Source of the DNA: Pararhizobium mangrovi
Lineage (GTDB): Bacteria > Pseudomonadota > Alphaproteobacteria > Rhizobiales > Rhizobiaceae
DNA: 64,000 bases
Assembly (NCBI RefSeq): GCF_006516965.1
Contig: NZ_VHLH01000004.1
Span: 170,726 to 234,725, forward strand
Direction of reading: 5' to 3'
The notes under the pieces are model-generated. The model was not told the origin of the DNA. It did no database searches and worked only from the letters and a program-made list of their open reading frames with translations. This document shows positions 38,641 to 49,657 of this stretch, one piece after another (position 1 is the first letter of the stretch; each line of letters begins with the position of its first letter). Made by a program: the position numbers and the translations under genes.

Positions 38641-39791
38641 GCAGTATCATCCCGCTTCAAATCGGAAAGCTGGTCGATTGGTGGGGCGTCCTGCGATGCC
38701 GGCATCAGCACGCGGAAGACGGTGCGCTGGCCGTGGCGGTCGCACTCGACGATGCCGCCATGGGCACCGATGATCTTGGCGACGAGGGCGAGCCCGAGGC
38801 CCGAGCCGTTCGTCTTCGTCGAGATGAACGGGTCGAAGAGATGCGGCTGCAGATCGGCCGGAACGCCGGGGCCGTTGTCGGTCACGCAGAATTCGAGCGG
38901 CAGCGAAACCTTGTGGCGGCTGCCGGCGACCGAAAGGCTCATGCCCGGCCTGAAGGCCGTCGATAGGCCGATCTCGGCGTGCGGCTCGCGGGCAACCGCC
39001 TCCGTCGCGTTCTTCACGAGGTTGAGGAACACCTGCACGAGCTGGTCGCGATTGGCGAAGACCGGCGGCAGCGAGGGATCGTAGTTTTCCGTAAACCGGA
39101 TGCCGCTCGCAAACCCCGCACTCGCAAGCGCCTTCACGTGATCGAGCACGGAATGGATGTTGACGGGCTGGCGGTCGACGGGCCGCTCGTCGGAGAAGAC
39201 CTCCATGCGATCCACGAGCGAGACGATCCGGTCCGTCTCTTCCCGGATCAGCCGCGTTAGCCCGCGATCCTCGCCTTCGACCGACCCTTCGAGAAGCTGC
39301 GCAGCGCCGCGAATGCCGGAGAGCGGGTTCTTGATCTCGTGCGCCAGCATGGAGGCAAGGCCCGTCACCGAACGGGCGGCGCCGCGATGGGTCAGTTGCC
39401 GGTCGATCTTGTCGGCCATGGTGCGTTCCTGCAGCATGACGACGATCGGCCCCTCGCCCGTGCTGAGCGGCGAGACGTAGACGTCGACCATCTTGTCTTC
39501 GCCGAGACGCGGCGAGGAAAGGTCGACGCGGTATCCGTTCACCGGCGCGCGCCGTTCCTGCACCTGTTCGATCAGCGACAGGAGCGGGCTTCCGAAGGGG
39601 ATGTAGCTTTCGAGCGTCTGCCGCGCGAGATAGGTGGCACTGGCACCGAAGAACGCCTCCGCCTCCCAGTTCGCGAAGGCGATGCGCCCATCTTCGTCGA
39701 CGAGGATGATCGGGTGCTGGATGGCATTGAGGATGCCGACCGGCGTTGTACCCGCGCCTGCCGCGCCCTTCGTGTTCTGCGGACCGCTCAC
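38637..39791 (-). CDS. ntrB: Nitrogen regulation sensor kinase NR(II), NtrB
   Basis: NtrB is the soluble histidine kinase/phosphatase that, under control of PII protein, sets NtrC phosphorylation. The 384 residues have an N-terminal PAS domain ([20 protein letters not shown]), HisKA with His151 in [15 protein letters not shown], and HATPase motifs DNGPGVP and [12 protein letters not shown]. There is no membrane helix. It overlaps dusB upstream and ntrC downstream by four bases each, the classical dusB-ntrB-ntrC operon. Confidence 0.97.
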   Translation of the reverse strand: MSGPQNTKGAAGAGTTPVGILNAIQHPIILVDEDGRIAFANWEAEAFFGASATYLARQTLESYIPFGSPLLSLIEQVQERRAPVNGYRVDLSSPRLGEDKMVDVYVSPLSTGEGPIVVMLQERTMADKIDRQLTHRGAARSVTGLASMLAHEIKNPLSGIRGAAQLLEGSVEGEDRGLTRLIREETDRIVSLVDRMEVFSDERPVDRQPVNIHSVLDHVKALASAGFASGIRFTENYDPSLPPVFANRDQLVQVFLNLVKNATEAVAREPHAEIGLSTAFRPGMSLSVAGSRHKVSLPLEFCVTDNGPGVPADLQPHLFDPFISTKTNGSGLGLALVAKIIGAHGGIVECDRHGQRTVFRVLMPASQDAPPIDQLSDLKRDDTA

Positions 39792-40825
39792 GCCGCGCGA
39801 TCCATCGGCTGGCAGCTGCTTCGAAGAGCCTGCTCCAGACGGGCGACCACGACATCGGGATCAGTCTCGGTCAGAAGCGCGCGACGCAACGCCGGCGGGC
39901 AGTCCGGCGCATGCGCGTCGATCGCCCAGCCGAGATGCTTGCGCGCATGCCGCACACCCTTCACCGCCCCGTAATGGTCGATCATGGCGCGGTAGTGCTC
40001 GCAGGCGGTTTCGGCGACGAGGACCGAAGACGGCGTCGCGATAGCGCCGGCGATCTCTCCCGGCAGCCAGGGCCGCCCTTGCGCGGCGCGTCCGACCATG
40101 ACGGCATCGGCGCCGGTAACGGCCATCAGCCTTTCCGCGTCGGCCGTGCTCGCGACGTCGCCATTCGCGACGAAGGGAACGCGGACCGCCTTGCGCACGG
40201 CAGCGATCGCCGCCCAGTCCGCCCTGCCCTCGTAGAACTGGCAGCGCGTGCGCCCGTGGACGGTGATCATCCGGATGCCCGCATCTTCGGCCCGCCTGGC
40301 GAGTTCCGCCGCGTTCAGCGAATGTGCGTCCCAGCCGAGCCGCATCTTCAGCGTGACCGGCACGTCGACGGCCCTTACGGTCGCCTCGATCAGGGCCATC
40401 GCGAGGTCCGGCTCGCGCATGAGCGCGGAACCGGCATAGCCGCCCGTCACCTTCTTGGCGGGACAGCCCATGTTGATGTCGACGATATCGGCCCCTTCGG
40501 CAACGGCGATGCGCGCCGCCTCGCCCATCCAGTACGGTTCGCGACCGGCAAGCTGCACCATGTGCGGCGAGATACCGGCTCCCGCCAGGCGCACTCTGGA
40601 TTCCGTCCGCCCATGAACGAGTTCGCGGGTCGCGATCATTTCCGTAACGACGAGCCCCGCACCGAAGCGCCATGCGATACGGCGAAACGGAACGTCGCTG
40701 ACACCGGACATCGGCGCGAGGAAGACCCGGTTGCGCACCGGGACCGGGCCGATTTTCATGGGTTGGCCGAGTAGGGATCGGGTCAACTGCTTATCTTTCG
40801 AGCACGGGTGGCGCCTGCTTTCCAT
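39788..40825 (-). CDS. dusB: tRNA dihydrouridine synthase DusB
   Basis: DusB is an FMN enzyme reducing specific uridines of tRNA to dihydrouridine. Up to 345 residues: the core has [20 protein letters not shown], the catalytic Cys in [33 protein letters not shown] and GNGDVAST-like phosphate binding ([14 protein letters not shown]). The conserved domain starts near [11 protein letters not shown], so the start may be ATG 40825 or a later codon (TTG 18 codons before, or ATG 40759). No site has a strong ribosome binding site. It heads the ntrBC operon, as in many proteobacteria. Confidence 0.94.
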   Translation of the reverse strand: MESRRHPCSKDKQLTRSLLGQPMKIGPVPVRNRVFLAPMSGVSDVPFRRIAWRFGAGLVVTEMIATRELVHGRTESRVRLAGAGISPHMVQLAGREPYWMGEAARIAVAEGADIVDINMGCPAKKVTGGYAGSALMREPDLAMALIEATVRAVDVPVTLKMRLGWDAHSLNAAELARRAEDAGIRMITVHGRTRCQFYEGRADWAAIAAVRKAVRVPFVANGDVASTADAERLMAVTGADAVMVGRAAQGRPWLPGEIAGAIATPSSVLVAETACEHYRAMIDHYGAVKGVRHARKHLGWAIDAHAPDCPPALRRALLTETDPDVVVARLEQALRSSCQPMDRAA

Positions 40826-40967
40826 CTAGCCATCTGCCAGATTTCTGCCACCGGCGACAAGCGAAAATCCGCCGTGGCTGCCATGCCGTCTGGCCAAGCA
40901 TTGGCGGCGAGGATAGAGCGGGTCCTGGATTTCGTCGAACTTCCGTCGAAGGAGCACCGATAAACCA

Positions 40968-42164
40968 ATGCGCACAACGCGTCGATATGCGGCCGTGGTC
41001 GTCGCCGCGGGTCGCGGTGCGCGGGCGGGCTTCTCCCCCGACGGGCCGAAGCAGTATCGGCCGATCGGCGGACGGGCCGTTCTTGCGCGCTCGCTCGATG
41101 CGTTGCTCGCATGGGGCCGGATCGATCGGCTCGTCGTCGTCATTCACCCGGAAGACGAAGCGCTCTACGACAGCGCCCTCGGCACGCTCGCATCCGACGG
41201 CCGGTTGGTGCGCGTCACCGGCGCCGAGACGCGCCAGGCCTCGGTGCTCGCCGGCCTTCGCGCCCTCGACGGCAGCGGCGCCACGCACGTCCTGATCCAC
41301 GACGCGGTGCGCCCCTTCATCGCCGAAACGCTTCTGGAGCGCATCGATGCGGCATTCGACGCGGGTGCGGACGGCGTGCTTCCCGCGCTGCCCGTCGTCG
41401 ACACGCTCAAGCGCGCGACCGCCGCGGCGCGGATTGCCGAAACGGTCTCCCGGGACAATCTTCATGCGGCACAGACGCCCCAAGCCTTCGTCTACGGATC
41501 GATCCTTCGCGCACACGAGGCGGCGAAGAGCGCGGATCTCACGGACGACTGCGCCGTGGCGGAAGCGGCCGGGCTTTCGATCGCGATCGTGCAGGGCGAG
41601 CGGTCGAACATCAAACTCACGACGGCCGAGGATATCGCCATGGCGCACGCAACGTTCGGCAAAACGCAGATCCCCGACGTACGGACCGGCAACGGCTACG
41701 ACGTGCATCAGCTCGTGGACGGTGAAGGTGTGTGGCTGTGCGGCGTATGGATCGCGCACTCGCAGATGCTTTCCGGCCACTCCGACGCAGATGTCGGCCT
41801 TCACGCGCTGACGGACGCACTGCTTGCGACCTGCGGCGCCGGCGATATCGGCGACCACTTTCCGCCGAGCGAGGCACGATGGCGGGGCGCGGCGTCGAAC
41901 CTTTTCGTGCGCCATGCTCGCGACCTCGTCCGTGATGCCGGCGGGACGATCCTCAATGCCGATGTCAGCCTCGTCGCCGAAGCGCCGAAGATCGGCCCGC
42001 ACCGCACGGCCATGCGCACGGCGATGGCCGAAATGCTGGAGATCGACGTGTCGCGCTGTTCGGTGAAGGCCACGACGAACGAGACGATCGGCTTCGTCGG
42101 GCGGCGGGAAGGCATCGCGGCGATCGCGACGGCGAGCGTCTTCTACCGGAACGGCCGGCCATGA
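40968..42164 (+). CDS. ispDF: Bifunctional IspD/IspF isoprenoid synthesis enzyme
   Basis: This fusion covers two steps of the non-mevalonate isoprenoid pathway. Residues 1 to about 235 are IspD (CDP-ME synthesis), with [33 protein letters not shown] and [14 protein letters not shown]. Residues about 240-398 are IspF (MEcPP cyclisation), with [14 protein letters not shown], the zinc ligands in [19 protein letters not shown] and [20 protein letters not shown]. The IspE step between them is not encoded here. Fusion of IspD and IspF is usual in alphaproteobacteria. Its stop overlaps the pncC start (ATGA). Confidence 0.97.
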   Translation: MRTTRRYAAVVVAAGRGARAGFSPDGPKQYRPIGGRAVLARSLDALLAWGRIDRLVVVIHPEDEALYDSALGTLASDGRLVRVTGAETRQASVLAGLRALDGSGATHVLIHDAVRPFIAETLLERIDAAFDAGADGVLPALPVVDTLKRATAAARIAETVSRDNLHAAQTPQAFVYGSILRAHEAAKSADLTDDCAVAEAAGLSIAIVQGERSNIKLTTAEDIAMAHATFGKTQIPDVRTGNGYDVHQLVDGEGVWLCGVWIAHSQMLSGHSDADVGLHALTDALLATCGAGDIGDHFPPSEARWRGAASNLFVRHARDLVRDAGGTILNADVSLVAEAPKIGPHRTAMRTAMAEMLEIDVSRCSVKATTNETIGFVGRREGIAAIATASVFYRNGRP

Positions 42165-42667
42165 CCATCGACCACGAGCTTGCCCGAAACGTCGTCGCGT
42201 GCCTCGAATCGCGCGGTGTGACGCTCGCCACGGTGGAATCGTGCACGGGCGGCATGATCGCGGCGGCGATCACCGACGTCGCGGGCGCGTCACACGTGTT
42301 CGAGCGTGGTTTCGTGACCTATTCCAACGCGGCGAAGGTCGCGATGGTGGGTGTGCGCGAGGCGACGCTCGACCGATACGGCGCGGTCTCGCGAGAGGTC
42401 GCCATCGAGATGGCGGAAGGCGCACTCGCCGTTTCGCCGGCCGACGCTTCGGTTTCCGTCACCGGCGTCGCGGGTCCCGGCGGCGGAAGCGTGGAAAAGC
42501 CCGTCGGTCTCGTCCATGTGGCGCTCGCCATGCGCGGTAGGCCGACGCATCACGAGGAACTGCGCTTCGGCGATCTCGGCCGCGCCACGATCCGCGTGAG
42601 GACGGTTTCGGCAGCCCTTTTACTCATCGTCGCGCGGATCGGGGATCAGCCACCCTTCCGGCCGTAG
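42161..42667 (+). CDS. pncC: Nicotinamide-nucleotide amidohydrolase (CinA C-terminal type)
   Basis: PncC deamidates nicotinamide mononucleotide to nicotinate mononucleotide, recycling NAD. The 168 residues match only the C-terminal CinA domain: [19 protein letters not shown] (catalytic Ser/Thr region), [15 protein letters not shown] and [20 protein letters not shown]. There is no N-terminal molybdopterin-like domain, so it is the stand-alone short form. It is translationally coupled to ispDF. Its last 22 bases overlap the 3' end of the convergent START-domain gene. Confidence 0.93.
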   Translation: MTIDHELARNVVACLESRGVTLATVESCTGGMIAAAITDVAGASHVFERGFVTYSNAAKVAMVGVREATLDRYGAVSREVAIEMAEGALAVSPADASVSVTGVAGPGGGSVEKPVGLVHVALAMRGRPTHHEELRFGDLGRATIRVRTVSAALLLIVARIGDQPPFRP

Positions 42668-43107
42668 ATCTTGTCGGCGCGCTTCTCGAAGGCTTCGGCG
42701 AAGGTGCGGAACGCACGGTCGAACATCGAGCCCATCAGCATGCCGAGCATGCGGTTCTTGAACTCGTAGTCGATGTAGAAATCGACGTCGCACCGGTTCT
42801 CGCCGGCATCCAGGAACAGCCACCGGTTGTCGAGGTAGCGGAACGGCCCGTCGAGATACTTGACGTCGATCGCCAGTTCCTTCGGCTTGAGCAGCACCTG
42901 CGTGGTGAAGGTCTCGCGCACGGACTTGTAGCCGACGCTCATGTCGGCGACGAGCAGCGTCTTGCCGTCCTCCCCCTCGCGCCGTTCACGCACCTGAAGG
43001 CTTTCGCAAAGCGGCAGGAATTTCGGATAGCTTTCGACGTCGGCGACGAGGTCGAACATGTTCTGCGGGCTGTGCTCGACCCGTCTTGTCGTATGATGCT
43101 TGGGCAT
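42646..43107 (-). CDS. Coq10/RatA-type START-domain protein
   Basis: This 153-residue polyketide-cyclase/SRPBCC protein is of the Coq10/RatA group. It binds hydrophobic ligands such as ubiquinone in mitochondria (Coq10), or in E. coli is described as RatA. Visible features are the START-like pattern HTTRRVEHSPQNMFDLVADV, ESYPKFLPLC, LFLDAGENRCDVDFYIDYEF and a C-terminal helix [21 protein letters not shown]. The ATG at 43107 lies 7 bases past the lipA stop, so it is co-transcribed with lipA. Its 3' end overlaps that of pncC on the other strand. A role in ubiquinone function is the likelier in alphaproteobacteria. Confidence 0.88.
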   Translation of the reverse strand: MPKHHTTRRVEHSPQNMFDLVADVESYPKFLPLCESLQVRERREGEDGKTLLVADMSVGYKSVRETFTTQVLLKPKELAIDVKYLDGPFRYLDNRWLFLDAGENRCDVDFYIDYEFKNRMLGMLMGSMFDRAFRTFAEAFEKRADKIYGRKGG

Positions 43108-43114
43108 GATCGCG

Positions 43115-44083
43115 CTACTGCGCCGCTTCCGCCAGCTTCGCCTCGCGGGCGGCTCGCAACCGCGCGAAATCGTCGCCGGCATGATAGGAAGAACGCGTCA
43201 GCGGGCTCGCGGAAACCATCAGGAAACCCTTGGTATAGGCGCTGGTTTCGTACGACGCGAACTCCTCCGGCGTCACGAACCGCTCGACGCGGTGGTGCTT
43301 GCGCGTCGGCTGCAGGTACTGGCCGATCGTCAGGAAGTCGACGTCGCCGGTGCGCAGATCGTCCATGAGCTGGAGCACCGCGTTGCGCTCCTCGCCGAGA
43401 CCGACCATGATGCCGGACTTCGTGAACATCGACGGATCCAGTTCCTTCACCTTCTGCAACAGGCGAATGGAGTGGAAATAGCGCGCACCGGGGCGCACCG
43501 TGAGATAGTTTCCGGCGACCGTTTCGAGATTGTGGTTGAAGACGTCTGGCTTTGCTTCCACGACGGTTTCCAGAGCGCTGGGCTTGCGCAGGAAATCGGG
43601 CGTCAGGATCTCGATCGTCGTACCGGGCGCAGACTGCCGGATGGCGCGAATCACGCGGGCGAAGTGCTCCGCTCCGCCATCGTCGAGATCGTCGCGGTCG
43701 ACCGAGGTGATCACTACGTGATTGAGGCCCATCTGCGCAACGGCGTGGGCGACGCTTTCGGGCTCGTTCGTGTTGAGCGGCATGGGCCGGCCGGTGCTGA
43801 CGTTGCAAAACGCGCACGCACGCGTGCAGATCTCGCCCATGATCATGAAGGTGGCGTGCTTCTTGTCCCAGCACTCGCCGATATTCGGGCAACCCGCCTC
43901 TTCGCACACGGTGATCAGACCGTGATCCTGAACGATCGAACGCGTCTCGTGGTAGCCCTTCGAGTTCGGCGCCCGGACCCGGATCCAGTCCGGCTTGCGG
44001 GGCATTTCGGTATCCGGCCGATGAGCCTTTTCCGGATGGCGAACGCGCGGCTTCGCGCTTGCAGTGTCGAGAACCGTAACCAT
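43115..44083 (-). CDS. lipA: Lipoyl synthase
   Basis: LipA inserts two sulfurs into octanoyl-lysine of lipoyl domains, giving active PDH E2, E1 beta and related proteins. The 322-residue radical-SAM enzyme has the auxiliary cluster cysteines in [12 protein letters not shown], the SAM cluster motif [10 protein letters not shown] and the C-terminal RSSYHAG serine-bearing motif. It is placed downstream of the pyruvate dehydrogenase and lpd genes whose products it modifies. Confidence 0.98.
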   Translation of the reverse strand: MVTVLDTASAKPRVRHPEKAHRPDTEMPRKPDWIRVRAPNSKGYHETRSIVQDHGLITVCEEAGCPNIGECWDKKHATFMIMGEICTRACAFCNVSTGRPMPLNTNEPESVAHAVAQMGLNHVVITSVDRDDLDDGGAEHFARVIRAIRQSAPGTTIEILTPDFLRKPSALETVVEAKPDVFNHNLETVAGNYLTVRPGARYFHSIRLLQKVKELDPSMFTKSGIMVGLGEERNAVLQLMDDLRTGDVDFLTIGQYLQPTRKHHRVERFVTPEEFASYETSAYTKGFLMVSASPLTRSSYHAGDDFARLRAAREAKLAEAAQ

Positions 44084-44136
44084 TCTCAGTCCTTGGGCCG
44101 TGTTTTTCCGTTCACACCCATATAGACCGAAAGACG

Positions 44137-44169
44137 AAAAAAGTCAGGCCGCCCATTCGCATGGCGGCC
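44137..44169 (-). terminator. Rho-independent terminator after the GlsB-type gene
   Basis: The stem GGCCGCC / GGCGGCC (44163-44169 with 44147-44153 on the minus strand, 9-base loop) is followed after a short spacer by six T (44137-44142). It is a good intrinsic terminator for the small membrane-protein gene and separates it from lipA. Confidence 0.8.
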
Positions 44170-44198
44170 CGACCTTCAGTGCATAAGCTTCGGATATG

Positions 44199-44450
44199 TC
44201 AGCGCTTGATGGCGCGAGCGATGGCGATGAGGATGCACGCTCCGATGAAGCCGATGATCAGATAGGCGATCCAGCCGCCGAAGGCGAATCCGAAGAGCGC
44301 CAGAATGAAGTTGAGGACGAGCGCGCCGACGATGCCGAGCACGATGTTCATGATGAGGCCCATGTTGGACTTCATGAACTGTTCTGCCAGCCAGCCTGCG
44401 ATGCCGCCGATGATGATCGCCGCGATGAGCCCGACGCCGTTCAATGCCAT
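44199..44450 (-). CDS. GlsB/YeaQ/YmgE family stress-response membrane protein
   Basis: This is an 83-residue transglycosylase-associated (GlsB/YeaQ) membrane protein with three hydrophobic segments (about 5-20, 31-50, 55-78). It has the conserved IIGGIAGWLAEQFMKSNMGLI, MNIVLGIVGALVLNF and GGWIAYLIIGFIGACILI. Members are induced by envelope or general stress; mechanism unknown. GGAGAGAG before the ATG is a strong ribosome binding site. A terminator follows it. Confidence 0.92.
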   Translation of the reverse strand: MALNGVGLIAAIIIGGIAGWLAEQFMKSNMGLIMNIVLGIVGALVLNFILALFGFAFGGWIAYLIIGFIGACILIAIARAIKR

Positions 44451-44553
44451 GTCTCTCTCCTGTTGCCGTTGTTGCCTTTACGGTGTCCCGGTAACGCGTC
44501 GGTGACGGATACGTTCCGGCCGGCTTTCCGAGGAAGGAAATGATCGCGCCGCA

Positions 44554-45999
44554 TCAGGCATTGATCACCTTGCCGTAGGCATCGAGCGCGCTTTCCTTCA
44601 TCATTTCCGAGAGCGTCGGATGCGGGAAGATCGTATGCTGGATCTCCGCCTCGGTCGTCTCGAGGTTCATGGCGACGACGTAGCCCTCGATCAGTTCGGT
44701 GACTTCCGGGCCCACCATATGTGCGCCGAGAAGCTGGCCGGTCTTGGTGTCGAAGATCGTCTTGACCAACCCGTTGTCCTCGCCGAGCGCGATCGCCTTG
44801 CCGTTGGCCTTCGCGTCGAAGCGGCCGACCTTCACTTCGTGACCGGCTTCCTTCGCCTGCGCTTCCGTCATGCCGACGGATGCGATCTGCGGATGGCAGT
44901 AGGTGCAACCGGGAATGCGGTTCGGGTCGATCGCGTGGACGCCTTCGACGCCGGCGATCTTCTCGATGCAGATCACGCCCTCGTGCTCGGCCTTGTGGGC
45001 GAGCATCGGCGGACCGGCGACGTCGCCGATCGCGTAGACGCCCTTCACGTCCGTCGCGCCGAAGCCATCGGTGACGACGCAGCCCTTCTCCGTCTTGATG
45101 CCGAGCTCTTCGAGGCCGAGACCTTCGATGTTGCCCTGCACGCCGACGGCCGAGATCAGCTTGTCGGCCTCGATCGTCTGAGCCTTGCCGTCCTTCGGCT
45201 CGATGGTGACGGAAACGCCCTTCTTGCCCTTTTCGACCTTCGAGACTTTTGTCTCGGTATGAAAGGTGATGCCGCGCTTTTCGAGCGCCTTGCGGGCGAT
45301 GCCGGAAACTTCCTTGTCCTCGACGGGCAGGATCGTCGGCATGATCTCGACGACGGTCACTTCCGCGCCCATCGAGCGGTAGAAGCTCGCGAACTCGACG
45401 CCGATCGCGCCGGAACCCATGACGACGACGGATTTCGGGATTTCCTTCGGAACCATTGCCTCGAAATAGGTCCAGATCAGGTCGCCGTCGGGCTCGATGC
45501 CCGGCAGCGCACGCGGACGCGCGCCGGTCGCGATGATGACGTGCTTGGCCGTATAGGTGCCGGGGCCGAGCGTCTTCTTCGGCTTCGGCGGCTGCGGCTC
45601 CATCGGGGTCTTCTGCGGCTCGGAGACCGTAACCTCGCCGGCCTTCGTGACCTTCGCCTCGCCCCAGATGATTTCGATCTTGTTCTTGCCCATGAGGTAG
45701 CCGACGCCGCCGTTCAGCCTGCCGGAGATCTTGCGCGAACGGCTGACGACGGCATCGACGTCCGGGCTCACCGTGCCGTCGAGCTTGAGGCCGAACTGCT
45801 CGAGATGGCGCGTATGGTCCATCACCTCGCCGGAGCGCAGCAGCGCCTTGGTCGGAATGCAGCCCCAGTTCAGGCAGATGCCGCCAAGGTGCTCGCGCTC
45901 GACGATCGCCGTCTTGAAGCCGAGCTGCGCGGCACGGATCGCGGTCGTGTACCCCCCCGGCCCGGAGCCGATGATGATGACGTCGTAGGCGTTCGCCAT
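44554..45999 (-). CDS. lpdA: Dihydrolipoyl dehydrogenase (E3)
   Basis: E3 reoxidises dihydrolipoyl groups of the pyruvate dehydrogenase complex, passing electrons through FAD to NAD+. The 481 residues have IIIGSGPGGYTTAIRAAQLG (FAD), the redox disulfide Cys42/Cys47 in GGICLNWGCIPTKALL, the NAD motif VVMGSGAIGVEFASFYRSMG, VYAIGDVAGPPMLAHKA and the dimer-interface HPTLSEMM. GAGGAAG before the ATG at 45999 decides the start. It lies in the pdhABC cluster, with an SGNH hydrolase gene between it and pdhC. Confidence 0.97.
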   Translation of the reverse strand: MANAYDVIIIGSGPGGYTTAIRAAQLGFKTAIVEREHLGGICLNWGCIPTKALLRSGEVMDHTRHLEQFGLKLDGTVSPDVDAVVSRSRKISGRLNGGVGYLMGKNKIEIIWGEAKVTKAGEVTVSEPQKTPMEPQPPKPKKTLGPGTYTAKHVIIATGARPRALPGIEPDGDLIWTYFEAMVPKEIPKSVVVMGSGAIGVEFASFYRSMGAEVTVVEIMPTILPVEDKEVSGIARKALEKRGITFHTETKVSKVEKGKKGVSVTIEPKDGKAQTIEADKLISAVGVQGNIEGLGLEELGIKTEKGCVVTDGFGATDVKGVYAIGDVAGPPMLAHKAEHEGVICIEKIAGVEGVHAIDPNRIPGCTYCHPQIASVGMTEAQAKEAGHEVKVGRFDAKANGKAIALGEDNGLVKTIFDTKTGQLLGAHMVGPEVTELIEGYVVAMNLETTEAEIQHTIFPHPTLSEMMKESALDAYGKVINA

Positions 46000-46145
46000 G
46001 GGCTTCCTCACTTCGTTCTTCGGCCCGTGGCGCGGTGCCACGGTACCCGTTCAGTTTGATGCTGCGTCGAGCGCCGATGGCGAACCGTCCACGCGGAAAG
46101 CAACCGCGACCACCCTTTGCATCGTGCGTCGCCTTATGCCCTCGC

Positions 46146-46784
46146 TCACAGTCCGAGCATGAGCCGCGCGACCGGTTCGAGCGCCTTGCCGACCGCGCGC
46201 GTGTTTCGTGCATCGAGATGGACGCCGTCGACCGGTGAGGCTTTCGCCACCGTTGCCGCGTCGTAGAAGCCGCAGCCGGTCTCGTCCGCAAGATCGGAAT
46301 AGAGCTGCGCGAGCATCTTCGACTGCGCGATGCCGCCGGCGAACATCGCCGCGAAACCCGGATCGGCGGTTTCGCACAGCACCGGCGGCGCGACGATCAG
46401 GATCTCCGGCGTCTCGGCCCGGTTCGGCCAGGCATGGTTGCGCGTAAGCTCGATCAACCGCTCGATGCCGCGGCAGGCCGCCTGCGCGCTTCCGGCTGTG
46501 ACGGGTTTCATGTCGTTCGTGCCGAGCATGAAGATCACCAGATCGAGCGGCGCGTGGGTATGCAGGATGGTCGGCAGGATACGCGCGCCGTTGCGATCGC
46601 AATCGGCCAGATGATCGTCGTATGCCGTGGTCCGTCCGCCCAATCCTTCCGGAATGACGGTAACATCGGTTCCGAGCGCTTTCTGGAGGACGCTCGGCCA
46701 GCGGTCGGCATGATCGTGCCGGCTTCCGGCTTGCGCATCCGTCCCCCACGTCAGCGAGTCCCCGTAGCAAAGGACCGACTTCAT
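46146..46784 (-). CDS. SGNH/GDSL-family hydrolase (arylesterase-like)
   Basis: This is a 212-residue serine esterase of the SGNH fold. It has block I CYGDSLTWGTDA (nucleophile Ser), block II with EGLGGRTT, block III FMLGTNDMK and block V DGVHLDARNTRAVG (catalytic Asp and His). There is no signal peptide, so it is cytoplasmic. It lies within the pyruvate dehydrogenase cluster between pdhC (10 bases) and lpdA, but no link to that pathway is evident. The natural ester is unknown. Confidence 0.9.
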   Translation of the reverse strand: MKSVLCYGDSLTWGTDAQAGSRHDHADRWPSVLQKALGTDVTVIPEGLGGRTTAYDDHLADCDRNGARILPTILHTHAPLDLVIFMLGTNDMKPVTAGSAQAACRGIERLIELTRNHAWPNRAETPEILIVAPPVLCETADPGFAAMFAGGIAQSKMLAQLYSDLADETGCGFYDAATVAKASPVDGVHLDARNTRAVGKALEPVARLMLGL

Positions 46785-46794
46785 CCCCGGCTCC

Positions 46795-48207
46795 CTAGAC
46801 GAGCATTCCCATCGGGTTCTCGATGTAGTTCTTGAACGCCGCCAGCACTTCCGCGCCGAGCGCGCCGTCGACGGCCCGGTGGTCGGTCGAAAGCGTCACC
46901 GACATGATCGTCGCGACGCCGACCGCATCGTCCTTGACGACCGCCCGCTTCTCGCCCGCGCCAACCGCGAGGATCGTCGCGTGCGGCGGGTTGATGACGG
47001 CGGCGAAGTCCTTGATGCCGAACATGCCGAGGTTGGAAACGGCCGTCGCCCCGCCCTGGTATTCCTGCGGCTGCAGCTTCCGGTCGCGCGCACGGCGCGC
47101 CAGATCCTTCATCTCGTTGGAGATCGCCGACAGGCTCTTCTCCTCGGCCCGCTTGACGATCGGCGTGATCAGCCCGCCCTCGATCGAGACGGCGACGCCG
47201 ACATTGACGCTTTTGTGCTGAACCATCGCCTGCTCGGTCCAGGAAACGTTCGCTTCCGGAATGTCGCGCAGCGCCAGTGCCATCGCCTTGATGACCATGT
47301 CGTTGACGGAAAGCTTGAAGGCCGGCTTCTCGCCGTGCTCGTTCTTTCGCATCGGCGCCGAAGCATTGATCTGCCTGCGAAGGTCGAGCAACGCGTCCAG
47401 TTCGCAGTCCACCGTCAGGTAGAAATGCGGGATGGTCGTCTTCGCCTGCACGAGACGCCGCGCGATCGTCTTGCGCATGCCGTCGTGCGGCTTGAGTTCG
47501 TAGGAGCCTTCTTCGAAGAGCTTGAGCACCTGCTCGTCGGCCATCGGCTTCGGCGCATCGGGCGCGGCTTGAGCCGCCTTGCCCGCCTGCGAAGCCTCCG
47601 CCTGCGTAGCCGTACCCTTCTCTTTCGCCTCTTCGATATCGCGCTGGACGATACGTCCGTGCGGACCGGAACCCTTCACCGCCGAAAGGTCGAGGCCGGC
47701 CTCCCTGGCGAGCCGCCTTGCGAGCGGCGACGCGAAGATACGCTCACCTTTTTCGCTTTTCGGCGCCGGCGTACCCGTGGTGGCCGGCGCCTTGTCGGCC
47801 TGCGGCGTATCACCCTCCTTGGGCGTTTCGCTGCTCTTTGCCTGCGCCTCGTCGGCCGCGCCGCCGGCGGTCTCTTCGGCCTTGGCCTGCTCGGCCTTGC
47901 CCGAGCGGTCGGACGATCCGCCGCCACCGTCTTCGGCAGCCTTGGCTGCGTCGGCGGGATCCTCGCCCTCTTCGGCAAGCACGCCGATCAGCGCGTTGAC
48001 CTTCACGCCTTCGGTACCGTCCGGCACGACGATCTTGGCAAGCGTGCCCTCGTCGACGGCCTCGACTTCCATCGTAGCCTTGTCCGTCTCGATCTCGGCG
48101 ATGGCATCACCGGGCGAGACGCTGTCGCCTTCCTTGATCAGCCATTTGGCGAGATTGCCTTCCTCCATCGTGGGAGAAAGGGCCGGCATCGTGATGTTGA
48201 TGGGCAT
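46795..48207 (-). CDS. pdhC: Pyruvate dehydrogenase E2, dihydrolipoyllysine acetyltransferase
   Basis: E2 forms the core of the pyruvate dehydrogenase complex and transfers acetyl groups to CoA. The 470 residues have one lipoyl domain (Lys43 in [13 protein letters not shown]), an Ala/Asp/Gly-rich linker, and a peripheral-subunit-binding domain (FASPLARRLAREAGLDLSAV, about 155-190). The catalytic domain ends with the active-site STDHRAVDG. It follows pdhB by 13 bases. Linker composition and size are normal for Rhizobiales. Confidence 0.97.
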   Translation of the reverse strand: MPINITMPALSPTMEEGNLAKWLIKEGDSVSPGDAIAEIETDKATMEVEAVDEGTLAKIVVPDGTEGVKVNALIGVLAEEGEDPADAAKAAEDGGGGSSDRSGKAEQAKAEETAGGAADEAQAKSSETPKEGDTPQADKAPATTGTPAPKSEKGERIFASPLARRLAREAGLDLSAVKGSGPHGRIVQRDIEEAKEKGTATQAEASQAGKAAQAAPDAPKPMADEQVLKLFEEGSYELKPHDGMRKTIARRLVQAKTTIPHFYLTVDCELDALLDLRRQINASAPMRKNEHGEKPAFKLSVNDMVIKAMALALRDIPEANVSWTEQAMVQHKSVNVGVAVSIEGGLITPIVKRAEEKSLSAISNEMKDLARRARDRKLQPQEYQGGATAVSNLGMFGIKDFAAVINPPHATILAVGAGEKRAVVKDDAVGVATIMSVTLSTDHRAVDGALGAEVLAAFKNYIENPMGMLV

Positions 48208-48220
48208 GACGCGCTCCCCC

Positions 48221-49636
<1,416 letters not shown>

Positions 49637-49657
49637 GGGTTCGCTCTCTCCCGATCC

